Assembly: GCA_050486405.1 (NCBI GenBank)
Contig: JBJHDF010000018.1
Coordinates: forward strand, 19,407 to 83,406
Length of the DNA: 64,000 nt
Direction of reading: 5' to 3'
Source of the DNA: JBJHDF01 sp050486405
GTDB taxonomy: Bacteria; Pseudomonadota; Gammaproteobacteria; Pseudomonadales; Cellvibrionaceae
The notes below the pieces were generated by a model that worked only from the letters and a program-made list of their open reading frames with translations, was not told the DNA's origin and searched no databases. Positions within the stretch are counted from its first letter, which is position 1, and each line of letters opens with the position of its first letter. Shown here in pieces: positions 1 through 9,400 of the stretch. The translations under genes were made by a program, and so were the position numbers.

Positions 1-976
1 GTTGCAATCGATGCAGGTCGGCGCTGGTGATGGACTGCCAAAAAACTTCGGGGCTGGAGGCCTGCGCAACCAGCGCGGACAGCGATTGCCCCAGCCAGTG
101 GCTGTGGGCTGCCAGGGGGTCGATATCCAGGGGCGACCAGGCGCTCTCCAGTGCATCGAGGCTGGGGTACATGACCACGTCGACCCGCTCTGCACCAGCG
201 ACCCCCATCTCCGAACTCTCTTGCGGTGTGCCGTAGGGCGTCAACTGGGCATCGTCGTCCATTATGGCCGTAGCGGTGCCAGCACTGAGCAACAGGGCAG
301 TATTAAAAGTGGCACCAGCGGTCATATCGGGGTCGTCCGGGTCCCCGTTGAGCCACCAGCGCAGGTCCTGTGCGTCGGCGCCCGAGGCCGCCGCCAAAGC
401 GTCCGCCAGACGCTCTCGATCGGCCCGGGTGATATGGATCACATCTGTGGACAACCGCTCGCGCCAGGAGGCCAACAGCGAGCGGCTGCGCTCCAGATCT
501 GCCACCTCGCGGGCATCGTCCACCACCACCAGGGTGCGTACAGAAGCGCCGGCGCGCCCGTTTTGCATGCTCTGCAGCAGACGCTCCAGTGCCTGGGGGC
601 AGCGATAGGTGCGCACATAGAGGGTTTTGACGCCATCGAATTCAGGCTCCGCTGAGGCGGGAGCGGCGTAGTGTTGGGTGAGCTGCCCGGCGTCTACCAG
701 CATCCCTCGCTGCACCATATGCAGCAGGCCTTGCCGCAGTTGTTCGGCATGGGGTTGCAAATCCGGCATCCGCTCGATGGCCACGGCTGCATGCCCGTCG
801 AGACTGCGCCACTGGTCACACAGCACCAGCACTTGCGCGAGGGTTTCGTGCAGTGGCTGGGGCTGGAGGTCGTTTTGGAGGAGCACCAGCCGTTCGGCCT
901 CGTGCAGGGGCCAACTGACGAAAGGAAGAGCGATATACTGGGCCTCAGGGGCGGCTTGGGAGTCTTGCACAGCCAT
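1..976 (-). CDS. putative GT-A-fold glycosyltransferase, 3' part missing
   Basis: The frame opens at an ATG at 976 and stays open for 325 codons to the window edge, so the C-terminus is not visible. The N-terminal ~110 residues match nothing I recognise. From about residue 115 there is a GT2-like pattern: a strand ending YVRTYRCP with LERLLQSM, then TLVVVDDARE, and later TATAIMDDDAQLTPYG, in which the DDD could be the metal- and nucleotide-sugar-binding DXD motif. It is the last visible gene of the polysaccharide operon, 98 bp after the methyltransferase gene. A small hairpin (1001–1020, 6-bp stem) lies in that gap. The glycosyltransferase role is inferred from fold-like motifs and context; donor and acceptor are unknown. 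Confidence 0.6.
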   Translation of the reverse strand, partial: MAVQDSQAAPEAQYIALPFVSWPLHEAERLVLLQNDLQPQPLHETLAQVLVLCDQWRSLDGHAAVAIERMPDLQPHAEQLRQGLLHMVQRGMLVDAGQLTQHYAAPASAEPEFDGVKTLYVRTYRCPQALERLLQSMQNGRAGASVRTLVVVDDAREVADLERSRSLLASWRERLSTDVIHITRADRERLADALAAASGADAQDLRWWLNGDPDDPDMTAGATFNTALLLSAGTATAIMDDDAQLTPYGTPQESSEMGVAGAERVDVVMYPSLDALESAWSPLDIDPLAAHSHWLGQSLSALVAQASSPEVFWQSITSADLHRLQ

Positions 977-1074
977 GGATATCCTTTGCGGTGACAGCCA
1001 CTGGGCGTGAGACAGCCCAGCATCAGCCAGTCATACTACCGCGACCGCCTTGGCTCAGCAAATCCGAATGTTAA

Positions 1075-2007
1075 TTAGAGCCTTTCCAGCCAGAGGCTGC
1101 CGCCACCAAAGGCTCGCGCATCCGGAAAGGCAAGCGCCTTGGCCACTTGGTCGGGAAAGGCGTACTTGGCGTAGGAGCTACCGAAGCTCACCCGGAAGCC
1201 GTGGGAGTACATCAGCAGGGCGTGAACCAGATACTGCTCATTCCAACTGCGGTTCTCCCCCATCACCCAATCTCTGGGGTATTCCAGCGGCAGAAAGACA
1301 TCGTGAATGTGTATATGTACACCCGGCTTCAGCTCGGGCAGCACCTGCAAGTAGAGGTAGTTGACATCGCTGCCGGTTTTGGCCACATGGGACGAATCGA
1401 TAAACAGTATGTCGCCGGGTTCCAATTGCGCGAAAAAATCCAGCGGCACCTCCTGAACCTTTTTCTCCAGCACCGAGTGAATTCCCGGCAAACCTTTCTT
1501 GAGAAAGGCCCTGGGGTAGGGTTCTATGCAGGTCAGCTTCATGGCGCCAAGCAAATACCGCTGATTGACATCTGCCATCAACAGAGAGGAATAGCCGGAG
1601 CCAACCTCGATGACACGACCCGGCTTCAAGTGCCGCAAAAAAACGAACAGTGTGCGCGCATCCAGCCAACTGAACTGTGAATTCTGCGTATAAAAACCAG
1701 CAACCGCATCGTCATCATCGGTGCTGTGCTCTGGGCAATCGTAATCGTAATCGTCTATGTACCGGGGAAACCACTCAGTGAGAACTTCCAGGTGTCGTTT
1801 ATCGTTGAAGTCTACGCCCCGGCAAACCGGTGGCTCATGCCACAGCGGGATTTGATCAAGCTCCTTGGGATTGACCACTGGGGAGTAATAATGTCCATCC
1901 GCATAGGCTTTGGGAACTCTCAAAGCACGAACAAAGGCATAAAGCGCACGAAACAGCCGGGACAGAAAAAGGGGACGAAGGGATCTAAATTTGCGCAAGC
2001 TACTCAT
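1075..2007 (-). CDS. class I SAM-dependent methyltransferase (Methyltransf_24-like)
   Basis: A 310-residue cytoplasmic protein. Residues ~128–145 hold the SAM-binding motif I (RVIEVGSGYSSLL), followed by CIEPYP as the acidic second strand and DILFIDSSH as the later strand. This layout is typical of the methyltransferase family often found in O-antigen and capsule loci. The N-terminal ~120 residues are basic at first and then include a run of acidic residues (DYDYDCPEHSTDDDD), with no motif I know. The start overlaps the end of the preceding GT2 gene by 8 bp, which implies translational coupling. It probably methylates a sugar or a lipid-linked intermediate of the surface glycan; the substrate cannot be read from the sequence. 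Confidence 0.82.
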   Translation of the reverse strand: MSSLRKFRSLRPLFLSRLFRALYAFVRALRVPKAYADGHYYSPVVNPKELDQIPLWHEPPVCRGVDFNDKRHLEVLTEWFPRYIDDYDYDCPEHSTDDDDAVAGFYTQNSQFSWLDARTLFVFLRHLKPGRVIEVGSGYSSLLMADVNQRYLLGAMKLTCIEPYPRAFLKKGLPGIHSVLEKKVQEVPLDFFAQLEPGDILFIDSSHVAKTGSDVNYLYLQVLPELKPGVHIHIHDVFLPLEYPRDWVMGENRSWNEQYLVHALLMYSHGFRVSFGSSYAKYAFPDQVAKALAFPDARAFGGGSLWLERL

Positions 2008-2767
2008 TTTCTACTCCCCTTTTCCCATATTTGTCGCGGGCGCACCAGGCATAACGCAACGTCAACCAGAATGCCGCCGGAGGCGAGAAGCCCCGGTCCC
2101 GGTAGATGCGCCAGAAGTAACCCAGCACCCGAAACTTGTTGGCAGACACCGAACCAGAAGCCTTCTGGTAGCGGGCCAACGGGGCCTGCACGCCCAGCAC
2201 CCTGTGACCCCTGGCGGTCAACGACAACCAAAGGGCGTAGTCTTCATGACCGACTTCGGGGAAGTAGCACTTGCCCAGCGCTTCGACATCATAGACAACC
2301 GTGCTGCAACCCAGAGTGTTGGCGCGCAGCAGAGCCGCATAATCGACCAACGGCGGCGGCACAAGACTGCCCAGAAAATTCCCCTGCCGGTCGACTACGC
2401 TATAGGCCGTACAACTGATTGCCTCGCCACTGTCCTTCATGGCGGCAATCTGCACCTGCAGTTTAGCAGGCTCCCAGGTGTCATCGGCGTCGAGAAAGGC
2501 GAGAAATCGCCCGCGGGCTTCGGCTATACCCAGGTTGCGCGGCACAGCGGGCATGCCGCTGTTGGCAGTGTTGCGCAGCAATCTGATACGCGAGTCAGTG
2601 GCTGCCTGTGCGGCAATTTTTTGCACAGTGTCATCGGTAGACGCGTCGTCCACCACCAGCAACTCCCAGTCGGGACAACTCTGAGCCTGCACCGACGCCA
2701 GACATCGCTCTATGGTGGCCGCCGCGTTATAGGCCGGCACAATAACGCTGACCAAAGGCCGCTCCAC
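2000..2767 (-). CDS. glycosyltransferase family 2
   Basis: A 255-residue GT2 enzyme. The N-terminus begins VSVIVPAYNAAATIERCL, followed by LLVVDDASTDDT at residues ~37–48. FLDADDTWEP near residues 91–100 carries the DXD-type metal/nucleotide-sugar site. The ~95 residues after it contain HEDYALWLSL, the usual acceptor-side catalytic ED pattern of GT2 enzymes. No membrane segment is evident, so it probably works at the inner face of the cytoplasmic membrane on an undecaprenyl-linked glycan. It begins 1 bp after the manC stop and overlaps the downstream methyltransferase by 8 bp, so it belongs to the same transcript. The donor sugar is unknown; GDP-mannose-derived sugars are plausible because manC is adjacent. 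Confidence 0.9.
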   Translation of the reverse strand: MERPLVSVIVPAYNAAATIERCLASVQAQSCPDWELLVVDDASTDDTVQKIAAQAATDSRIRLLRNTANSGMPAVPRNLGIAEARGRFLAFLDADDTWEPAKLQVQIAAMKDSGEAISCTAYSVVDRQGNFLGSLVPPPLVDYAALLRANTLGCSTVVYDVEALGKCYFPEVGHEDYALWLSLTARGHRVLGVQAPLARYQKASGSVSANKFRVLGYFWRIYRDRGFSPPAAFWLTLRYAWCARDKYGKRGVENE

Positions 2768-2768
2768 G

Positions 2769-4238
2769 TCAACTGCCCTGATACAGGGTGATGTCGCTTT
2801 CGCTGAGCTGCGCGCCGCTCTGCACTTCGATGATGATCAGCAGTTCGTCGCCCGGGTTGGACAGACGATGCTTCTGATCCGGCAGCACAAACGTGGAGTG
2901 GTGTGGCAGCAACAGCTGTTCCTCATCACCGCGCTGGATCAGCGCCCTGCCCTGCACCACTATCCAGTGTTCACTGCGGTGTTTGTGGGTCTGCATGGAA
3001 AGCGAGGCGCCGGATTTGATTTCCACCCGGCGAATGCGGAAGTGCTCGCCCTCTTCCAACAAGGTGTGACTGCCCCAGGGGCGAAACACGGTGCGATGAC
3101 GCAGATGAGCCGGGTGTTGGCTGGCCTTGAGACGCTCGACGATGGCCCGCACCGACTGCACCTGATCCCGGTGCGCCACCAGCAGGGCGTCCGGCGTGTC
3201 CACCACCACCAGATTGTCCACACCGACCAGTGCCACCAGACGATCCTCGGACCAGGCGAAGTTTTCCCGGGCCGTTTCCGTAAGTACCTCACCAAACAGA
3301 CGATTGCCATCGGTGTCGGCTGCGGTCAGGTCGGTGACGCTCTTCCAGCAACCCACGTCACTCCAGCCCAGTTGGCAGGGCAGACTGGCCACCCGGTCGG
3401 ACTTTTCCATCAACGCATAGTCGATGGAGGTGGCGGGCACCTGCTCATAGGTGGCGGCATCCAGTTGCAGGCACCGCTCCGTTTTCCGATCCGGCGGTTG
3501 CGCGGCGTTCGACCGGGTCAACTGGCTGTCGCGCACCTGCGCCGAGGCAAAGGTCTGCTCCACCGCGCGGGACAAGGCTGGCCCGTGACGCGACAGCTCG
3601 TCGAGCAGCACCCCCGCCTGAAAACAGAAAATGCCGGCATTCCAGAGATAGTCGCCCTGAGCCAGGTATTTGCTGGCGGTATCCGCATCGGGCTTTTCCA
3701 CAAAGCGATTGACGACGAAACCGTCGCCCACCGGCTGATCGCGGTTGAGTTGCAGATAGCCGTAACCGGTCTCGGGGTAATCCGGCTGAATGCCAAAAGT
3801 CACCAACCAACCCTGGTCCGCCATGATCCTGGCCTGCTCAATGGCCTTGACGAAAGCCGCCGCGTCGGCAATCAAATGGTCCGCAGCCATCACCAGCAAT
3901 TGCGCCCGCTCGCCGTAGTAGCGACGCACATAGTGAGCGGCAACGGCGACGGCACCTGCGGTGTTACGCCCTGTGGGTTCCAGGATATAGCCCCGCATAC
4001 CGCCGAAATCGACCTTGCGGTATTCGTCTTCAGTGATAAACAGCAGTTCGCGATTGGTAACGGTGACGATTTCCGGCACCCCGGACAGGCTGGCGGCCCG
4101 GGCGAACGTCTTTTCGATCAGGGTCTGGCCGTCGGGCAGCGCCATAAAGGGTTTGGGGTGAATCTCCCGGGATACCGGCCACAGGCGACTGCCGACGCCG
4201 CCGGAGAGAATGACCGGGATCAGGGGTGCTGCCGTCAT
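2769..4238 (-). CDS. manC: mannose-1-phosphate guanylyltransferase / mannose-6-phosphate isomerase
   Basis: A bifunctional type II PMI/GMP enzyme of 489 residues, the usual length. It isomerises fructose-6-phosphate to mannose-6-phosphate and makes GDP-mannose from mannose-1-phosphate and GTP. The pyrophosphorylase signature LSGGVGSRLWPVSRE with HPKPF lies at residues ~11–31, and FVEKPD marks the sugar-phosphate site. The C-terminal ~115 residues are a cupin with FRPWGS, QTHKHRSEHW and the expected metal ligands. The open frame extends 25 codons upstream, but the ATG at 4238 overlaps the stop of the phosphoglycerol transferase gene as ATGA and gives the family N-terminus. It supplies GDP-mannose, and possibly GDP-deoxyhexoses, to the polysaccharide operon. 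No phosphomannomutase gene is visible here. Confidence 0.95.
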   Translation of the reverse strand: MTAAPLIPVILSGGVGSRLWPVSREIHPKPFMALPDGQTLIEKTFARAASLSGVPEIVTVTNRELLFITEDEYRKVDFGGMRGYILEPTGRNTAGAVAVAAHYVRRYYGERAQLLVMAADHLIADAAAFVKAIEQARIMADQGWLVTFGIQPDYPETGYGYLQLNRDQPVGDGFVVNRFVEKPDADTASKYLAQGDYLWNAGIFCFQAGVLLDELSRHGPALSRAVEQTFASAQVRDSQLTRSNAAQPPDRKTERCLQLDAATYEQVPATSIDYALMEKSDRVASLPCQLGWSDVGCWKSVTDLTAADTDGNRLFGEVLTETARENFAWSEDRLVALVGVDNLVVVDTPDALLVAHRDQVQSVRAIVERLKASQHPAHLRHRTVFRPWGSHTLLEEGEHFRIRRVEIKSGASLSMQTHKHRSEHWIVVQGRALIQRGDEEQLLLPHHSTFVLPDQKHRLSNPGDELLIIIEVQSGAQLSESDITLYQGS

Positions 4239-6397
4239 AGGAGCTGCTCGCAAAGGGTTGAAGGCATATGCCATTCCAGATTCTCGCCGGGCTCGGCGCT
4301 GGCGACAGTCCATTGTAGTGCTTCGGGAGCGCCGTGGCCAAACCAGACAGCGCGCTCGGCGCCCGCTTCCGGCAACCAGTCCGGCGGCTGGTGCTGGGCA
4401 TCGCCGCGCCAGACAAAAAACCAGCTGCGGGTAATGGGCGACGCCATCAGAGACAGACTCCGCGCCTCCGCTGCGGGCACATATTGAATATATTCGATCG
4501 ATCCGTCGGCACTGAAGCTCAGTCCGTAGAGGCCGGGTTCATTGCCAACCATCTGACGCCCCCGGCGGGTAAACTCACCGGCAGCCGATCTGCCCGCGAT
4601 AACCACCTCGAGTTTCTGCTCCGGGTCCTGTGGTACCGCAACCCAGAACGGTCTTGTACAGTCCAGGCCGGTACGGCTACTGGAGAGCGCCCTGATCTGC
4701 ATATGCAGCAGGTTTTCCAGGTCCACCTTTGCGCAGATACTCAACGGCACCGTCAGATCGGCATGGGCCATCTCAGCAGACGGATCGGGGCAGGCGCTGC
4801 GGCCTGCACGGGATTCCTGTCCCCGATACAGATGTCGGTACCGGTTCAGGGTGTAGTAAGGTCGGGTCACTGGCTGAAGCAGTGAACGACCCAGTGCAAA
4901 CCGGGCGTTGTGCTCAACGTTCAACAGATCCAGCACTGTGGGCGCCAGATCGTAGAGTGCGCCCCACTCGGCGGTGGCCGGCGGCACCCCGGTCTTGCCG
5001 TCCAGTACAATCAGAGGCAGGCGGTGATCGTACACCGCTTCTTCGCCAAACAGGCTGTGCATCTCGGCGTTGCGAAACACTTGATGATCCGCTGTGATCA
5101 CCACCAAAGTGTTGTCGAGCAAGCCATCCTCCGTTAATTGTGCCAGCCACTGTTGTAAAAGCTGATCGGTGCAGTGCAGCGCGTTGAGAAATTCGTTGTC
5201 GCTGTGCTCGTAGGGCACACATTCATCATAGAAAAAGCCGGGAATATGGGTGCCAATGGTCAGCAAGGTCAGCGCAAAGGGTTGTTGGCTTTCGCGCCGC
5301 TCAAGCAGCATCTGCCGTGCCTGCAGGTACAGATCAGCATCACTCAGTCCCCAGGTTCCCGGTCGCTGATCGAGGCCCTGCTCGCGCCAGTACTCAATAC
5401 CCAAGGGGTTGGGGAAGCCGTGGGCACGCAGGAAGTCACCCTTGCCGGCAAAGGCGATATCGGCGCCGCCGTAATAGTGCAACTCGTATCCTGCCCGCTG
5501 CAGTATGTCACCCAGACAGGGCATCTGTTCGGCCAGATTGTTGCTACTGACCAGTGAATCACTGCCGCGGTCAAATGGGAACAGAGTGCCGCACTGACTG
5601 TTGACGATACCCTCGATGGTGATAAAGGCACTGGAATGGAAATCGTTCACCAGGGAGTTATTCTGCTCCAGTTGGGTGAGATAGGGCAGCAGATCCGGCC
5701 AGTCCGGGTGATTGATAATGCTGCTGCCCACCGACTCCAGGTAGATCAGTATCAGATTTTTTGGGGTTGTCGGCGCAGTTGCAAACAAATGACGTTTGGA
5801 CACCAGCTCCACTTCCACCAGTGGGTGATCCCGCCAGCGCGCTTGCAATTCCGTCAACTCAGGGATAGCGGGGCCAGGGCCATACCAGGTTCGAGCCTGC
5901 TGCAGAAACTGGGTTTCGGGTTGCTGCGCTGCGGCAAACCACCACAGTGCCGGGGCCAGCAGCAATACTCCCAGCGCCGGCGCCTTGCCGGGGCGCCGCA
6001 TTTTCGCCACGGCCACAACCATCAGCCCCACCACCAAGGCAAACAGCAGCAACACCAACAGCAGCTGCCAACTGTACATATACCAGGCCGCCAGCACCGA
6101 CTGCCAGTCCAGGTGGATAAAAAACTCCGACGAAAAACCTTCGCCGCTGAAGTGAACATTGCCCACATAAGCCCAGCGCAACAACGTCATCAGCGCCGAT
6201 ACCAGCAGCACCGTTCCCGCACACAGCAGCGGTGGCAACCGGGTGCAGACCCACATCAGCAGCACGGCGGCCACAGCACCGGCGACTACCGCGGAAAACT
6301 GCCAGAAGCCCAGTTGCCCAAGGTAGACATAGGCCATCAGCACCGGGCCGGACAACACGGCACAAAGCAACACAAAGTTGATCCAGGTCTGTCGCAT
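4235..6397 (-). CDS. OpgB/LtaS-like phosphoglycerol transferase (sulfatase fold)
   Basis: A 720-residue membrane enzyme. About five hydrophobic helices fill residues 7–158, followed by a periplasmic alkaline-phosphatase/sulfatase-fold domain from ~213. Visible catalytic elements are LILIYLESVG (metal-binding Glu), TIEGIVNSQCGTL around residue 260 and VVITADHQVF around 437 (Asp-His metal ligands). The TIxGxVxSQCG block resembles the nucleophile region of OpgB (MdoB), which transfers phosphoglycerol from phosphatidylglycerol to periplasmic glucans. About 180 residues after the catalytic domain form an extra C-terminal part I do not recognise. The ATG at 6397 is chosen because AGGGAGGA precedes it and the upstream extension runs into the neighbouring gene. 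The cluster context suggests phosphoglycerol decoration of the exported glycan, which is an inference. Confidence 0.85.
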   Translation of the reverse strand: MRQTWINFVLLCAVLSGPVLMAYVYLGQLGFWQFSAVVAGAVAAVLLMWVCTRLPPLLCAGTVLLVSALMTLLRWAYVGNVHFSGEGFSSEFFIHLDWQSVLAAWYMYSWQLLLVLLLFALVVGLMVVAVAKMRRPGKAPALGVLLLAPALWWFAAAQQPETQFLQQARTWYGPGPAIPELTELQARWRDHPLVEVELVSKRHLFATAPTTPKNLILIYLESVGSSIINHPDWPDLLPYLTQLEQNNSLVNDFHSSAFITIEGIVNSQCGTLFPFDRGSDSLVSSNNLAEQMPCLGDILQRAGYELHYYGGADIAFAGKGDFLRAHGFPNPLGIEYWREQGLDQRPGTWGLSDADLYLQARQMLLERRESQQPFALTLLTIGTHIPGFFYDECVPYEHSDNEFLNALHCTDQLLQQWLAQLTEDGLLDNTLVVITADHQVFRNAEMHSLFGEEAVYDHRLPLIVLDGKTGVPPATAEWGALYDLAPTVLDLLNVEHNARFALGRSLLQPVTRPYYTLNRYRHLYRGQESRAGRSACPDPSAEMAHADLTVPLSICAKVDLENLLHMQIRALSSSRTGLDCTRPFWVAVPQDPEQKLEVVIAGRSAAGEFTRRGRQMVGNEPGLYGLSFSADGSIEYIQYVPAAEARSLSLMASPITRSWFFVWRGDAQHQPPDWLPEAGAERAVWFGHGAPEALQWTVASAEPGENLEWHMPSTLCEQLL

Positions 6398-6419
6398 CAC
6401 TTTGTCCTCCCTAACCTGA

Positions 6420-9400
6420 TTATTTTTCCTGCAACACCCGGCGTAGCGCCGGCAAAGATGCCTTGGGTGAAAAATGGGTTTCCACGTTGCGCACGCCCGC
6501 AACGGAAAGTTTTTGCCAGAGCTCCGGGTCCAAGTACACTTTGGCAATGGCTTCGGCAAATGCGCGCGGCGCCTCGGCCACCAGCACTTCCTCTCCTGCC
6601 CGCAGATGCATACCCTCCACCGCGCAGGCGGTGGCCACCACCGGTATGCCGTAGTTCATGGCCTCGTTGACTTTGCCCTTGACGCCCGCACCGTAGCGCA
6701 GCGGCGCAATGGACACCCGCGCGGAAGACAGCAGCGGCGCGAGATCCTCAACGAAACCCAATGTGCGCAACTGCTCGCAGTCCAGCGCCTTGATGTCGTC
6801 TGGCATGCGGCTGCCGACAATGCGGGTGACCACGCCGGGCAACAGTTCGCACAGGTGCGGCAGCACTTCTGATGCGTACCACTTGACGGCATCGATATTG
6901 GGCGTGTGCTGAAAGCCACCCACAAAAAGTATATCCCGGCGATCTTCGTAACCAGGCCGGTGCGGCTGCGCAACGTGAATGTTGGAAACAATTTCCACTC
7001 TGGCCTCCGGCAGCAGTTTGGCCAGCAGTTCTTTTTCAAAACTGGACACCACCAGAGTAACATCGGCCTTGGCCACCAAGCCCAACTCCTGGCGCCGAGT
7101 GGCCGCAGCGGTGCGCTGCAGGAAAGCATCGCCATTTAACTCGGCTTCGCGCTCTTCGCGGACAAAATGCAGATCCACCGTATCAAACACCAACTGGGCG
7201 CTGGACGCATAGCGGCGCACTGCGTCGACATGATTGACCGCCACATAGTGTCGGCACAGAAATACTACATCCAGAGAATCCCCCAGGCGCCGGAGTAACT
7301 GCCTGATACTGTGTGTCCAGCCGCCGTGATAGACCTGCACACCAATGGCCTGGAGTTGGCGCACATACTTGTCGATGTGCTCCAGATTGTCGGCGACGAA
7401 AGTGACTCTGAAACCCTCTTCCACAAGCAACGACAGCAGGTTGAACATGCGCAAGGAGCCGGAATCCTGATCCGGCCGCAACATGCAGGCATCCACCACC
7501 AACACATGCCCCTTGCTGTAGCGGTTGGCCTCCAGCTCCGGTGCCACGGCATTCTCCCGGTGGTTGAGCAACTCGCCCTGCCAACGCTGGAAAAATTTCT
7601 CGGCATTGACCGTCTGGTAGGACTTGATCCCGTTGCTCTCATCTTTACCGTGACTGACGCCTTCCAGGTGATAGATCTCCGCCGCCGGCTGATACATGAC
7701 CCGCAGCCCCTTTTGCCGCACGCGAAAAGCCAGATCCGTGTCTTCGTAGTAAGCGGGCTTATAGTGCGGATCAAACCCACCGAGTTTCAAAAACAGCTCG
7801 CGGCGAATCAGCAGTGCCGCTCCAGAACAGTAATCCACTTCCCGCACATAATTGAAGCGCGGGTCCAGGCGATCGGCATTGCGCCCCCAGTTCCAGGCGC
7901 TGCCGTCGCGCCAGACGATACCTCCGGCCTCCTGGATACTGCCGTCGCGATTCAGTAGTTTGGCGCCCACCAGACCCACGCTATGATGAGTGTCGAAAAC
8001 CGACAGCATCTGGTCAACGGCACCCGGGCACAGAACCGTATCGTTATTGAGCAGCAACACGTACTCGCCACGGGTTTTGGCCAAACCGGCGTTGACGTTC
8101 CCGAGAAATCCGAGATTTTCCGGATTGCGTTCGATCACCGCACCGATCACCATGGACAATGCCTCAGCGGCCGGTTCCGGTGAACAGTCATCCATGATAA
8201 CCAGCTCCCAGGGCACACTGGGCGGATTGTCTGCAAGGCTTTTGACGCAGGCGTAAGTGGTCGCGTGCTGCCCGTACACGGGTATCAGGATGGATACCAG
8301 CGGCTCATCGGATGTGGGCAGCACCAGTTTTTCGCAAATCAGTTTTTCCGGCTGCAGCAGCTGACTATCCACACCCTGAGGCAAAGGAGTATTGGTTCCA
8401 TCCTCAACCGCCCGGGATTCATTGACCGATCCCAGCAGCAAGCGCCACTGCCCGAGCCGGATCAACCGCAGCGCCCGCAGCCAGGAGGAAGGCCGGTAGC
8501 TGTGCCGCAACGCAAGCCGGCCCACACGCAACAATCGGCGCACTGCCCGGCCAGCCACCCGGAGTGGCCGCGTAATTTTCCAGGAAAAACTGTTGAGCAA
8601 CAGATCCCGCTCCGCTTCCAGCCGCAGGCAATTCGCCTCCAGACCCGCTATCTTTTCATCGAGGTGATCGATATGTCCCTTGGCAGCGCGCGCCTGATCC
8701 TGCAACTCAGCAATATTGGACTTGGCAATATCCAGGTTTTCCTGATACCGATCCAGAGCTTCCTCCAATGCCGCCAGTTCGCGCTCCGTTTCACCCAGTT
8801 GCTCCAGCGTTCGCTGGAATTCGGCAGCCCCGGCAAGCCCTTTCTCCTCAGCCGGCACCGGCAACAAGCGGCGCTCGAATTCCCGCAACGAACCCCGGTG
8901 TCCGCCGTGCACGGCTATGCGAAACAGGTCCTTTACCGGCAGGTCAAGCTCCACCTGGGGCTCCGGAAGCCGCTGCAAAAAATCGACAATCCCGGCCACA
9001 TCGATACTTTTGTAATCCGACGACGGCAGCGGTTCGACATAAAATGCACGGTAATCGGCCAGAGTATCCACACCCTCCCGCGCGTGCGGCTGCGGTGGCG
9101 TCGCCGCCGCGAGCAACGCCTGTAACCATTGGTCTGGCGACGCATCTGGGGGCAATAACGTCGCCTCCGGGTAGTCACGCAGGCGCTCTGGCAGAGCCCC
9201 AACATCCGAAGCCACGATGGGCAGACCGGTCACCAGCGCGTGAGTGAGGGTAAAGCTATAGGTTTCCGGCACCTGGGAGGGCAACCAGAGCAGGTCGGGC
9301 CTTTCATCGGCGATCAGCCTTTGCAGTTCCACCTCCGCGTAGCTGCCGGTTACCCGGATGGGCACATCGTCCAGGGGCTCGGCGCTGTGCCCGATCAACA

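Noticed and set aside
2868..4487. 539-codon open frame on the plus strand opposite manC
   Set aside because: It mirrors a well-supported manC gene in GC-rich DNA, starts and ends without a ribosome-binding site, and its product has no recognisable domain.
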